Source: a virus
Strand: one strand, 5' to 3'
IMG/VR virus record: IMGVR_UViG_3300017779_000175
Coordinates: 1 to 22,595 of that record
Length of the DNA stretch: 22,595 nucleotides
The notes below the pieces were generated by a model, which had not been told where the DNA came from, made no database searches, and was given only the letters and a program-made list of their open reading frames with translations. Made by a program: the position numbers and the translations under genes. How positions within the stretch are numbered: the first letter of the stretch is position 1; every line of letters starts with the position of its first letter. Below are positions 1 through 7,335 of this stretch, piece after piece.

Positions 1-1007
1 GATTGTCCATATGCTTTTGTATATAAAAAATTTGAAGGATCAAATGCTATATCTAATTTACTTCTACCATCTTTAATACCTAACCCTATATTATCAGGAT
101 TTGGTATTATTTGTTCATCTGATTTATCACTGATCCCTGCACCAAATTGAATTTCTAATTGATTATTTGGTTTTAATCTACTAACAAATCTTCTAGGAAC
201 TTTTTTTAGTTTTAATAAATAGGGGGTTTCATTATTATATCCATGTAAAGTAGGATCATTAGCCGCATTATTTGTTATTGGTTCAAATATAGTATCTTGA
301 GCTAAATAAGGAACTTCATTCCATTCATTACCCTCTGAATCTATGATAGATTCAATAGATATTACATTAGTATCAAATAAATTTATAGTTTTATATTTTT
401 CAGCAGCTCCTATAGTAAATGTTTGGGTTCTAATATCCCCCGAAATTGCAGGAACTGTTTTTTCAAGTATATAATATTCTGGGTTATTACTACTATCATA
501 TTGAAAAACACTAGAAGTTACAGTATTAAAAGAAGAAGAATAAGTAAAATCAGCATCTTTAGTTAAATAAAAATTATCTCCTTTTAAAGTAGAAAATGTA
601 GAATTTTCTTTTATTCTTAAGGCGTAATCATAATCAGGTACATAAGTACTGTCTACTGTTTTAGAAGGAACTAATTGGGATATGGTTAAATCTGCTGTAG
701 AAGCTGCTGTTGATTTAGGTTTATACCCCATAGTATAAGCCATATTGTATACATTTTCTTTATCTTGTGCTAAATGTAAAAAGGACTCTTGAAGTTGAGT
801 GTCTGTATAATAAGATAAAACATCACCTACGTAAGCAGACATTTCAAGAAACATCATTCCAGGATTACCTTCACTAAAATCATTAAAATTTTCAGGAAAA
901 TATACTTCAGCAAAGTTTCTTAAATTTTCTTTAAAAGAGTTATAATCTTTATTTAAGTACTTTATGTCTTTATCTTGTGTTTTATTTGATACTTTATTGT
1001 AAGCCAT
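1..1007 (-). CDS. gp6: Baseplate wedge protein, T4 gp6-like (partial, C-terminus off the left edge)
   Basis: I translated this frame by hand from the ATG at 1005-1007. It stays open to the window edge, giving about 335 N-terminal residues. It begins MAYNKVSNKTQDKDIKYLNK and continues with a segment rich in F, N and G (NFAEVYFPENFNDFSEGNPG) followed by MMFLEMSAYVGDVLSYYTD. This is the recognisable N-terminus of the gp6/J-like wedge family in marine T4-like phages. In T4, gp6 forms the ring that ties the baseplate wedges together. The gp25-like gene ends 2 bp upstream of this start, and that adjacency is common in T4-like phages and supports the call. The C-terminal half, with the dimerisation and core regions, is outside the window. 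Confidence 0.82.
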   Translation of the reverse strand, partial: MAYNKVSNKTQDKDIKYLNKDYNSFKENLRNFAEVYFPENFNDFSEGNPGMMFLEMSAYVGDVLSYYTDTQLQESFLHLAQDKENVYNMAYTMGYKPKSTAASTADLTISQLVPSKTVDSTYVPDYDYALRIKENSTFSTLKGDNFYLTKDADFTYSSSFNTVTSSVFQYDSSNNPEYYILEKTVPAISGDIRTQTFTIGAAEKYKTINLFDTNVISIESIIDSEGNEWNEVPYLAQDTIFEPITNNAANDPTLHGYNNETPYLLKLKKVPRRFVSRLKPNNQLEIQFGAGISDKSDEQIIPNPDNIGLGIKDGRSKLDIAFDPSNFLYTKAYGQ

Positions 1008-1009
1008 TG

Positions 1010-1414
1010 TTAATTAAAATTTAGTTGTATACTATCTTCTTGTGCATCTAATAAAGATTGATAAGTTATAGTTATAAATAGAGAATGTTTATCTTCTGAC
1101 ATTTGTATTTGTACATTATTTACTTTTATACCCGAAATATACCTAGAGGTTTGGTCTTGGATTATTTGTTTTAAATAATCTAAATTTATTTGTTGTTCAA
1201 ATAATAGCTTTTTTAACCCTACACCATAATTAGGTAAATTAATTCTTTCACCAGGTTCTGTTAGTAAAAGATTAATAAGATTAGATTTATTTTGTTCCTC
1301 TATAGTTTCAGTACCTTTAAACATATTATTTTCGTCTAAAGGAAAAGCAACCCCTATAGTAACATTTTTGTTAATATTTAAAGGACTTATTCTTCTTGAT
1401 CTTATTAAGGGCAT
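1010..1414 (-). CDS. gp25: Baseplate wedge protein, gp25 / GPW_gp25 family
   Basis: The product is 134 residues, the usual length for gp25-like proteins. The diagnostic segment is at about residues 52-72: EPGERINLPNYGVGLKKLLF, matching the conserved EPGER...G..L...LF block of the GPW_gp25 family. In T4, gp25 nucleates sheath assembly on the baseplate by contributing a sheath-like handshake strand, and it contacts gp6 and gp53. The gene lies 3 bp from the gene upstream and 2 bp from gp6 downstream, so it is probably co-transcribed with both. Its start follows an A/T-rich leader with no Shine-Dalgarno. The family assignment is strong. Any lysozyme activity, once proposed for gp25, is not supported by a visible catalytic motif. 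Confidence 0.88.
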   Translation of the reverse strand: MPLIRSRRISPLNINKNVTIGVAFPLDENNMFKGTETIEEQNKSNLINLLLTEPGERINLPNYGVGLKKLLFEQQINLDYLKQIIQDQTSRYISGIKVNNVQIQMSEDKHSLFITITYQSLLDAQEDSIQLNFN

Positions 1415-1417
1415 ATA

Positions 1418-1855
1418 TTATTTATTTCTTTTTTTATCTATTGCTTTCATTAAACTACTATAATCTCTTGTTACCGCATCTGCTACTGGTTTAGATACAG
1501 CTTCTATAGGCATTTCCCCTATATTGGTAAAACCTTCATCTATAGAAACAGGTGATGCCCTCCCATTTAAATTAGTACTTCCTTGGGCAGTCTCATTTAA
1601 TAAATCATTTAAAGCTGTATTAGAAGTAAAATTAAGTTTTCTATGAGGTTTTTCTATAACATTATTTATTACTTCTTCTTTTAAAGAAGTATTTGTGTTT
1701 TTAATTTTTGAAAAATCATTTTGGTTTTCTGTTATTAATTGTTGGTATTCTTTAGTAATATCTTCTTTAAGAGATTTAATTTCTCTACGTAAAGAATAAT
1801 CTATTTCTTCTCTAACTATTTTTCTAATTAAATTTTCAAATGTTTTTGCCTTCAT
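1418..1855 (-). CDS. Putative virion/baseplate-associated protein of unknown function
   Basis: The product is 145 residues. The N-terminal half (about 1-80) is strongly charged and helical, beginning MKAKTFENLIRKIVREEIDY, and probably forms a coiled coil. The middle is low in charge and rich in N, S and G. The C-terminus (TRDYSSLMKAIDKKRNK) is a basic helix. I do not recognise a catalytic or binding motif. It sits between the gp25 gene (3 bp away) and a larger virion-like gene, in an unbroken baseplate operon, so a structural or assembly role is the best guess. A candidate promoter motif lies about 16 bp upstream of the start, at 1872-1881, so this gene may head a transcript that includes gp25 and gp6. 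Confidence 0.6.
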   Translation of the reverse strand: MKAKTFENLIRKIVREEIDYSLRREIKSLKEDITKEYQQLITENQNDFSKIKNTNTSLKEEVINNVIEKPHRKLNFTSNTALNDLLNETAQGSTNLNGRASPVSIDEGFTNIGEMPIEAVSKPVADAVTRDYSSLMKAIDKKRNK

Positions 1856-1871
1856 ATTTTATTGTTGTTTA

Positions 1872-1881
1872 TTATAAATAT
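1872..1881 (-). promoter_or_regulatory. Candidate late promoter motif (ATATTTATAA)
   Basis: On the minus strand this reads ATATTTATAA, ending about 16 bp before the ATG of the 145-residue gene at 1855. Three other intergenic sites (5221-5230, 10950-10959, 16005-16014) have the near-identical ATATTTATTA at similar distances from start codons. The shape resembles both the AT-rich -10-like late promoters of T4-like phages and the Bacteroidetes -7 element TAnnTTTG. This copy differs from the others at one base. Confidence 0.35.
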
Positions 1882-1889
1882 AATTTTTT

Positions 1890-2807
1890 TTAAGATTTGT
1901 TTGATTTTTTGTTAAAATTGACTATCTTAAAACTAATATTGTGGTCTTCTTCTAAATTTTCTTTTATTTTAAATACTCTTTTAAGAGCTTTTTCATTACC
2001 TAAATCTTGGAGTTTATTATATACATCATTATATTGATTTTTTAATAATGACATATATTGTTGTAAAGGAGTAGTTTCATTAGGGTCAGGAATTATAGAG
2101 GTAGCAGTGTTTTGAGAATTGTTTAATTCAGCACATCCTTCTTCAAATTGAAGACGTAAACTAACCATAAATAATAATAATTTATCTACTTGTTCTTTAA
2201 TAGGTTGTATTTTTTCTTTAACAGGAGTTACACGATCTATTACCTTTTTTGCTTGTTTTTTAAAAAATAAAATCATTAGAGGAATAGCTATCATTAGTTG
2301 AGTTAATTCTTTTACTAAAGCTACTGCTTTATCTCTTCTTTTTTGTGCTTGATCTATACCTATTCCTGTTACTACAGGGACTGTTTGGGATATTAATAAA
2401 GCAGGAGCTGCTAATATTATTATTTCAAGTACGGGAACTACATTTTCTTTTAAAATTTTTGCTAATTTGCTTATAGTCCCTATAGGACCTTCTTCATTTA
2501 TTATAGGATTTATAGTATTTTCTATACTTTCTAGTTTTAATAAAGCTTCTTTTAAAATGTTATTTATTCTATTTAATTTTTTTTCTAAATTATTATATAT
2601 TTTATTAAATTTTTCTTGACCTTCAGGACTACAAGAATCGTCGTTTATGTTTACTTGAAGTTTTTTCATTATTTCTTCAGGAGTAAGAAGCTCATTTTTC
2701 ATTTCTTCTACTTTGTTTAAACCTTCTTGTTTTATTTTTTCTTTAGCTCTTGTTAACACAGAGTCAATTTGGGAATTTAAAATATTTCTTACTTGTTTTG
2801 TAGCCAT
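1890..2807 (-). CDS. Putative virion protein with helical and hydrophobic segments
   Basis: The product is 305 residues. Residues 1-110 are charged and helical. Two hydrophobic stretches follow: about 125-150 (VVPVLEIIILAAPALLISQT) and about 170-185 (LMIAIPLMILFF, followed by KKQAKK). A second charged helical region then runs to the end. Such amphipathic or hydrophobic helices flanked by coiled coil occur in tail and baseplate proteins that contact the membrane or the tail lumen, but I recognise no family. The ATG overlaps the stop of the upstream spike-like gene by one base (TAATG), implying translational coupling. It could be a tail-tip or tape-measure-associated protein. It is too short to be the tape measure itself in a myovirus. 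Confidence 0.6.
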   Translation of the reverse strand: MATKQVRNILNSQIDSVLTRAKEKIKQEGLNKVEEMKNELLTPEEIMKKLQVNINDDSCSPEGQEKFNKIYNNLEKKLNRINNILKEALLKLESIENTINPIINEEGPIGTISKLAKILKENVVPVLEIIILAAPALLISQTVPVVTGIGIDQAQKRRDKAVALVKELTQLMIAIPLMILFFKKQAKKVIDRVTPVKEKIQPIKEQVDKLLLFMVSLRLQFEEGCAELNNSQNTATSIIPDPNETTPLQQYMSLLKNQYNDVYNKLQDLGNEKALKRVFKIKENLEEDHNISFKIVNFNKKSNKS

Positions 2808-3280
2808 TATACTAATTTTGTTTTTATGCTTTTAATACTTTGTAGTTCCTCTTTTATAGTTTCTATTTCTTTAGTTCTTTTATTTAAAAGATTTATATTT
2901 TTAGGGTATATACCTGTAGGGCTGCCTGGGGGAGATGATAAAAAAGAAACCTGAAATGCTAAATCTGAATATATTTTTTGTATTAAATCTAAAACTTCTT
3001 CTAAAGAAATTATTAAATCATTTGCTAAAACTGCTGGTTGTTCAGGTAATTTATTATCTTCTAGCCCTAAATAAATATTAGGAGAATTTACTATAAATTT
3101 ACTTTTACTTTTATCTGAATTATTTGTATCAAAATGGAAATTACCATTTGTACTAAATCCTATAGCTTTATCTGAATATAATAATATACTGTCAGTTTTA
3201 GCATTAAATATTAATCTATTTGAATTTAATATTACTTGGTCTCCTATATATGATTTTGGTGATAATGGTATGTAAGTCAT
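2807..3280 (-). CDS. Tail spike-like beta-solenoid protein (gp5 C-terminal / VgrG-tip type)
   Basis: The product is 157 residues. From about 12 to 75 it shows short alternating hydrophobic strands: QVILNSNRLIFNAK, ILLYSDKAIGFSTNG, FIVNSPNIYLG. This is the register of the beta-helical needle found at the C-terminus of T4 gp5 and VgrG proteins. The remainder (about 85-157) is helical, with SSPPGSPTG as a linker. It is coupled to the next gene by a TAATG overlap and lies just downstream of an M15 peptidase gene and a gp5-like hub gene. In T4, lysozyme, OB-fold and needle are all parts of one protein, gp5; here hub, peptidase and needle appear as separate genes. The fold assignment rests on the strand pattern only. 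Confidence 0.55.
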   Translation of the reverse strand: MTYIPLSPKSYIGDQVILNSNRLIFNAKTDSILLYSDKAIGFSTNGNFHFDTNNSDKSKSKFIVNSPNIYLGLEDNKLPEQPAVLANDLIISLEEVLDLIQKIYSDLAFQVSFLSSPPGSPTGIYPKNINLLNKRTKEIETIKEELQSIKSIKTKLV

Positions 3281-3291
3281 TTTTCTTAAAT

Positions 3292-3879
3292 TTAAAAGTC
3301 TGTAAATCCTACTATAGATTCGTCTGCTTCAGGTATGTTGTGTAAGTATTTTCCTCTTTTAATCATTTCTTCAGGGTAACCTTCATCCATTAATTCGTGG
3401 TATACTTCTACTTCAGAAGACATAGTACAGGTTTTAGGGTTATTTCCCTCAATATATGAAATATGAACCCATGAAAAGGGTTGATCAGCATTAGTAAAAT
3501 CTTCTCTTTCAGGAAATTCCCAAATTAATTGATTCCACTCAGGTAAATTTTGAAAACACCAATTCCATAAAACAGATGAAGATTTACTTAAACTAAGTAA
3601 ATCTATAGCATATCCCTTAACATGTTGGCTAGTTTCAGTTCCCCCCATTAATTTGTTTAGTTCAGTAGATCTATAAGCAGATGTTATTTTAATATCTTCA
3701 ATACCAAAAGCTTCTACAATAGGTATTATACAGTTAGTATGCAATAAATTTAAATTATTCCATATAAAATCTTCGGTAAGAGTAGGATCTAAATATTCAT
3801 CTACTCCTGGATAGTTATTAATACCATTGTTATTTGCTAATTTGCTGTATATATTATGTATTTTTTTAAATTTTGCCAT
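3292..3879 (-). CDS. Peptidase M15-like D,D-/L,D-peptidase (cell-wall hydrolase)
   Basis: The product is 195 residues. The zinc-site motifs of family M15 are visible. SAYRSTELNKLMGG (about 67-80) is the substrate and structural block. SQHVKGYAIDL supplies the first His and the Asp in the H-x6-D arrangement. WVHIS at about residue 137-141 supplies the last His. M15 phage enzymes cut peptide cross-links in Gram-negative peptidoglycan. The gene sits inside the baseplate cluster, 1 bp from the hub gene and 11 bp from the spike-like gene, so it is more likely a tail-tip lysin acting at DNA entry than the lysis endolysin. No holin is adjacent and there is no signal peptide. An endolysin role remains possible. 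Confidence 0.8.
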   Translation of the reverse strand: MAKFKKIHNIYSKLANNNGINNYPGVDEYLDPTLTEDFIWNNLNLLHTNCIIPIVEAFGIEDIKITSAYRSTELNKLMGGTETSQHVKGYAIDLLSLSKSSSVLWNWCFQNLPEWNQLIWEFPEREDFTNADQPFSWVHISYIEGNNPKTCTMSSEVEVYHELMDEGYPEEMIKRGKYLHNIPEADESIVGFTDF

Positions 3880-3880
3880 T

Positions 3881-4834
3881 TTATCCTATTTCTTCGTTTA
3901 AAAAATTATCATTTATATTATCGGGAAGTACATAATTTTCAGATAAAATTAAATTAGAATTTATAGAAATTGTCTGTGCTTCTGTAGAGGCTATATCATA
4001 ATAGTCTGTTTCTATTTCTTGTACATTAGCTAGTTCTGTACTTTGGGTTTCTTCAGGGGGTAATTCTTCTGCGGGGCTTAAAGAAGGATCTTCTTTTACA
4101 TTTTCAGATAAAGCATTATTTTGAACTTCTGGTTCTTCTGAATGTTTTTCTCTTTCTCTATCATAGTAATATGATAAATCATGTAATGAAGCTATTTCAA
4201 AATTATTTATTTGTTGATCAGAACATAACCAAATGCTTGAATTATCTTGATTTATATTTTCTACAGTATGTTCATATTCTTCTTCTATATTAGTTGAAAT
4301 TGTTTGATGACCATTACTTATTATAGTAATAGGGGATCCTATTTGTCCTTCATTACTCCAATTATTTTTTCTTGTTATTTTTTCTGTATTTATAGTAGAT
4401 CCAAATCTTATAGAATTTCCAAATCTACCTTGTAAAATCATATCCCCCTCATATGGTTGTAAACGTTTTATAAGAGCATTTAATTTAAAATAATTATCAT
4501 TTTTATGATTTAACCTATCAATAAAAGCATTACTATTAACATTCTGCATTATAGATAAAGGAGACAAATAATATTTATCTGGTTTTTCTAGTTCATTATG
4601 TTTAGGGCTTGCAGAATATTTTATATGAACTAATTCATTTTTTACAGGAATATGAAGCAAATTGTAATGATAAGGTTTAGCTGTAGATAGTTCAAAGTCT
4701 TTGTCAGCTTCAGGAGTAAGTTCATCTAATTCAGTAAAATAAATTGTTCCTATATCATCTGCTGTACAATTAGGTTTACATGCATCATGATTTTTATCTA
4801 AAATTATATCATAAACTCTTACAATTTTATCCAT
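3881..4834 (-). CDS. Baseplate hub protein, gp5-like of marine T4-like phages
   Basis: The product is 317 residues. The N-terminal third has an OB-fold-like pattern, with GTIYFTELDE and later NELVHIKYSASP. The central block at about 126-210 is the recognisable part: RLQPYEGDMILQGRFGNSIR, then FGST, IGSPITIISNG and SSIWLCSDQQI. That succession is typical of the lysozyme-less gp5-like hub proteins of cyanophages and other marine myoviruses. The C-terminal 100 residues are acidic and E/P-rich (about 230-275), probably a flexible linker, before a hydrophobic tail. It overlaps the upstream gene by 8 bp. Its separation from a peptidase gene next door fits a hub whose lytic domain is a separate polypeptide. 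No catalytic residues are seen. Confidence 0.68.
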   Translation of the reverse strand: MDKIVRVYDIILDKNHDACKPNCTADDIGTIYFTELDELTPEADKDFELSTAKPYHYNLLHIPVKNELVHIKYSASPKHNELEKPDKYYLSPLSIMQNVNSNAFIDRLNHKNDNYFKLNALIKRLQPYEGDMILQGRFGNSIRFGSTINTEKITRKNNWSNEGQIGSPITIISNGHQTISTNIEEEYEHTVENINQDNSSIWLCSDQQINNFEIASLHDLSYYYDREREKHSEEPEVQNNALSENVKEDPSLSPAEELPPEETQSTELANVQEIETDYYDIASTEAQTISINSNLILSENYVLPDNINDNFLNEEIG

Positions 4835-5207
4835 CAGTTTCTTTAGGTTTGTTTAGTTGTTTAGGTTCTTCAATATTTTTTGATATTTCATCAGCTACTT
4901 GTTGAAGTTGTTCCATTTCTTCTTCTGTTAGTAGTCCTCCATCTCCACTAGAAGTAGCCCCTGTAGATAAACGTTGGACTATAGCAGCCATTTTTATTAA
5001 TTGATCATCATTTTTAACACTAATTTCCATGTATTCTTTAATTAATGGTACTACTACGGTAGCATCTCCTAAAGAAGTAATAAGGGGTCTTAATTCAGCT
5101 ATTAAACTAGCTAATTGTTTTGATTTTTTTGATTGGTTTTTATGAATTTCTTTTAACAAATCAGAAAATGATTTATCATCAAAAATTACTTGGTTTAATG
5201 AATCCAT
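4827..5207 (-). CDS. Small helical protein of the baseplate operon, unknown function
   Basis: The product is 126 residues and almost entirely helical in character, with a basic N-terminal third and an acidic C-terminal third (EEEMEQLQQVADEISKNIEE). A central hydrophobic stretch, ATVVVPLIKEYMEI, is followed by a glycine/serine hinge (SSGDGG). I recognise no motif. It is the first gene of the baseplate run. The start at 5207 lies 13 bp below a candidate promoter motif, and its stop overlaps the hub gene by 8 bp. A chaperone, assembly or structural role in the tail is the contextual guess. Confidence 0.55.
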   Translation of the reverse strand: MDSLNQVIFDDKSFSDLLKEIHKNQSKKSKQLASLIAELRPLITSLGDATVVVPLIKEYMEISVKNDDQLIKMAAIVQRLSTGATSSGDGGLLTEEEMEQLQQVADEISKNIEEPKQLNKPKETDG

Positions 5208-5214
5208 AATTATT

Positions 5215-5230
5215 TATTTATAATAAATAT
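5215..5230 (-). promoter_or_regulatory. Candidate late promoter (ATATTTATTA overlapping TATAAATA)
   Basis: The minus strand reads ATATTTATTATAAATA across these bases, followed by the ATG at 5207. It contains both the recurrent motif ATATTTATTA (5221-5230) and an exact T4 late promoter box TATAAATA (5215-5222). It lies in the only gap between the late sigma gene and the baseplate operon. T4 gp55 recognises TATAAATA, and a gp55-like gene is immediately upstream, so this is the best-supported late promoter in the window. Either element could be the functional one. Confidence 0.5.
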
Positions 5231-5238
5231 GGAAAAAT

Positions 5239-5997
5239 TTAAATTTTTACATATCCTGTTTCAATATATTCTTGATGTAACTTTTTATATATTTTTTTTA
5301 GTATTTTTGTTACTTTTGTAATAACAGGAGTATCTACATTAGTCATTTCACGAATGTATATATAAAGGGCCTTTTTATTAAAAATTTCTAAATTTTCTCT
5401 GCGCTTAAAAAGAGTATTAATAGCATCACATACTTTTCTATCTTTATCTTTTTTAAATATAGTAAACATGTTTTTGTCTATATATTCAGTAAGATGATCT
5501 ATAAAATCTTTTAATTCTTTTTTTCTTTGGTCTCTACCTAATTGGTGTATTACTCCATCATCTTCATCTGCTGCTAGTAAATCTACTTTTTGTTTTTTCT
5601 TTTTATAGTTGTTATTATTATATAATATAAGGTAATTTTTTCCTACAATACTAAAATAAGAAAAAGCTTTTGAACCTTTTTCAGGTTTAAAATAATCTAA
5701 TTTTTCTAATAAAAAACAAATTACTTCATGTTTTAAATCTTCTAAAGATTCTACTTCTGTATAGTAAAATTTAAAAGTATGGATTAAATTTTCAGCTAGT
5801 TTATAAAAGGGATAATAAATTCTTGTTTTAAATATATAATCTCTTTCATCTTGATTAGATGATGATAAGTACTGTTTTATAGCTAAATCAGTATCTTCAG
5901 TAAAATATCTTTTTTTTGTTCTTTTTCTTCCTCTTTTTTTCTTTGGTGGGGGAATAGAGTTTGATTCTATAATGGGGGGTTTTGGTTTAGTTATCAT
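5239..5997 (-). CDS. gp55: Late-transcription sigma factor, T4 gp55-like
   Basis: The product is 252 residues. A Pro/Lys/Arg-rich head (1-35) includes KKKRGRKRTKKR, an AT-hook-like basic patch. A sigma region-2-like block follows: LEDLKHEVICFLLEKLDYF, then KPEKGSKAFSYFSIVGKNYL at about 85-125. The pattern 'D.....F.LEKLD.F.p.kG.kAFsYFs.v.kNyli' is characteristic of the gp55 late sigma family, as opposed to ordinary housekeeping sigmas. The C-terminus is helical and basic. In T4, gp55 binds host core polymerase and, with gp33 and the clamp gp45, directs transcription from late promoters. Promoter-like motifs ahead of structural genes in this window fit this role. No gp33-like gene is visible here. 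Confidence 0.8.
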   Translation of the reverse strand: MITKPKPPIIESNSIPPPKKKRGRKRTKKRYFTEDTDLAIKQYLSSSNQDERDYIFKTRIYYPFYKLAENLIHTFKFYYTEVESLEDLKHEVICFLLEKLDYFKPEKGSKAFSYFSIVGKNYLILYNNNNYKKKKQKVDLLAADEDDGVIHQLGRDQRKKELKDFIDHLTEYIDKNMFTIFKKDKDRKVCDAINTLFKRRENLEIFNKKALYIYIREMTNVDTPVITKVTKILKKIYKKLHQEYIETGYVKI

Positions 5998-6001
5998 AAT
6001 T

Positions 6002-6256
6002 TTATTTAAGGGTAAATTCGTTTAAGGCTTCTTGGATTTTTTTAATTTCATTAAAAAACCATCCTATTTCATCATCTGAGCTAAATGTACCTCTAGTATC
6101 TATTTCTTTTATCCTTTTATCACATTCATTTACAGCATCACTTTGTTTAGAGATAAAATCTTCTAAAGCTTCATTCTTTTTTAATAAATTAAAAAGAGCA
6201 AAACCTAAAATAATTGTAATAATAATAAGTAATATTGTTGATATTGTCCATCCCAT
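6002..6256 (-). CDS. Small membrane-anchored protein, unknown
   Basis: The product is 84 residues. A single hydrophobic helix at about 4-25 (WTISTILLIIITIILGFALF) is followed by a charged, soluble helical tail. The layout suggests a bitopic inner-membrane protein with a cytoplasmic or periplasmic coiled coil. It is 4 bp downstream of the HD-domain gene and 4 bp upstream of the sigma gene, so all three are likely in one transcript. Nothing in it marks it as a holin or spanin: there is only one membrane segment, no lipobox and no dual start. Function unknown. Confidence 0.6.
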   Translation of the reverse strand: MGWTISTILLIIITIILGFALFNLLKKNEALEDFISKQSDAVNECDKRIKEIDTRGTFSSDDEIGWFFNEIKKIQEALNEFTLK

Positions 6257-6259
6257 ATT

Positions 6260-7045
6260 TTAATCTTTAAAAAATGAATCTATTACATCTAAGGTAGCAT
6301 TAGATAGATTCGGGTTATTTTTAGTATTTATTTTTTTAGCATTTCTTATTGTTTTATCTCCCTTAGAACCATTTGTAGGTTTTGATTGTTTAGGAACTGC
6401 ATCTGTTGCATTATTCCATATCTCATATTCAATTTGAGCTGCCATATGGTCTGCTTGGTGCATAAGTAAGGGTAAATGTGATCTTAATTTAGTTTCTTTC
6501 ATACCTGACATAAAGTAAAATTTATTACTTTCATCATATAAACCATCATGTATTTTAATACCAATAAATTCATTTTGAGTTACCTTAACACCAATTTCTT
6601 GTAATAAGAATAAAGATCGTTCTGGTATTTTCATAGCAGGAATGTCAGTATTAAACTTATAAATTTGGCCTAATTTATCAATATGCCATTGTGAGTCGTT
6701 TGGTTTATAATATTCACCTTCTTGTTGGCCCATCTTACCTAAATCATGAAATAAAGCGATGAAATGCATTTCTTCAATTGTATATGTGGATATATCTCCT
6801 CCCATTTTATTCCACGTTTTATATAATTCATTTGCGCAATCAAATACACGTAATACATGGTCAGTATAACCACCTGCAAATGCTGAATGGTGCCAGTTTT
6901 TAGCTGCGGCAGGCATCATCATCATTCTTTCTTGATATTTTTCCATAAAAGGAATTAATATATCTGTCCGTTCTTTAGATATATTTGTTTTTATTTCGCT
7001 AATATAGCGATTCCAATTTGATTGGATTTTTTCTGCTGATAACAT
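6260..7045 (-). CDS. HD-domain phosphohydrolase
   Basis: The product is 261 residues. The HD metal-site residues are in order: His63 in GGYTDHVLRV, His100-Asp101 in ALFHDLGKMG and Asp199 in LMHQADHMAA. HD proteins hydrolyse phosphomono- or diesters of nucleotides or cyclic nucleotides. The DHVLRV...FHDLGK layout is similar to that of cellular HD hydrolases annotated as metal-dependent phosphohydrolases. The C-terminal 45 residues are basic and low-complexity (K, N, T). It lies 3 bp upstream of a membrane protein gene and near the late sigma gene. Possible roles include nucleotide salvage or removal of signalling nucleotides such as (p)ppGpp or CBASS-type messengers. The sequence does not discriminate between these substrates. 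Confidence 0.8.
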   Translation of the reverse strand: MLSAEKIQSNWNRYISEIKTNISKERTDILIPFMEKYQERMMMMPAAAKNWHHSAFAGGYTDHVLRVFDCANELYKTWNKMGGDISTYTIEEMHFIALFHDLGKMGQQEGEYYKPNDSQWHIDKLGQIYKFNTDIPAMKIPERSLFLLQEIGVKVTQNEFIGIKIHDGLYDESNKFYFMSGMKETKLRSHLPLLMHQADHMAAQIEYEIWNNATDAVPKQSKPTNGSKGDKTIRNAKKINTKNNPNLSNATLDVIDSFFKD

Positions 7046-7059
7046 AACTTATTTTTTTA

Positions 7060-7278
7060 TTAAAATGTACCCATATTTGAAGTTCCCCTAGCTCCTATGT
7101 TGCCAGTTTGAGATATAGTTATAATATTTTGTAACTCTTCGTAACGATCTTTTAATTCTCCCTGTTCCATAAAATTAATTGCATCTGCTGTTTGTCCTCT
7201 TTTGATTAAATTTCTTAATTTTGATAAAGATTGATCTAATCTTTCCATTGCTGTTTGTAATTGTTGTTCGTAAGCCAT
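7060..7278 (-). CDS. Small coiled-coil protein, unknown
   Basis: The product is 72 residues. It is helical from 3 to 55 with heptad-like leucine spacing (AMERLDQSLSKLRNLI, then LKDRYEELQNII), and has a short glycine-rich tail (TGNIGARGTSNMGTF). I recognise no family motif. It begins the cluster leading to the HD hydrolase and sigma gene (14 bp to the next start), separated by 57 bp from the PD-(D/E)xK-like gene. The leader is A/T-rich and without Shine-Dalgarno. It may be a small structural or regulatory protein. Confidence 0.55.
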   Translation of the reverse strand: MAYEQQLQTAMERLDQSLSKLRNLIKRGQTADAINFMEQGELKDRYEELQNIITISQTGNIGARGTSNMGTF

Positions 7279-7335
7279 AATTATTTTATTTTATTTATTG
7301 TTATATAGTAAGAAAATATGGGAAATCCAAATTTT

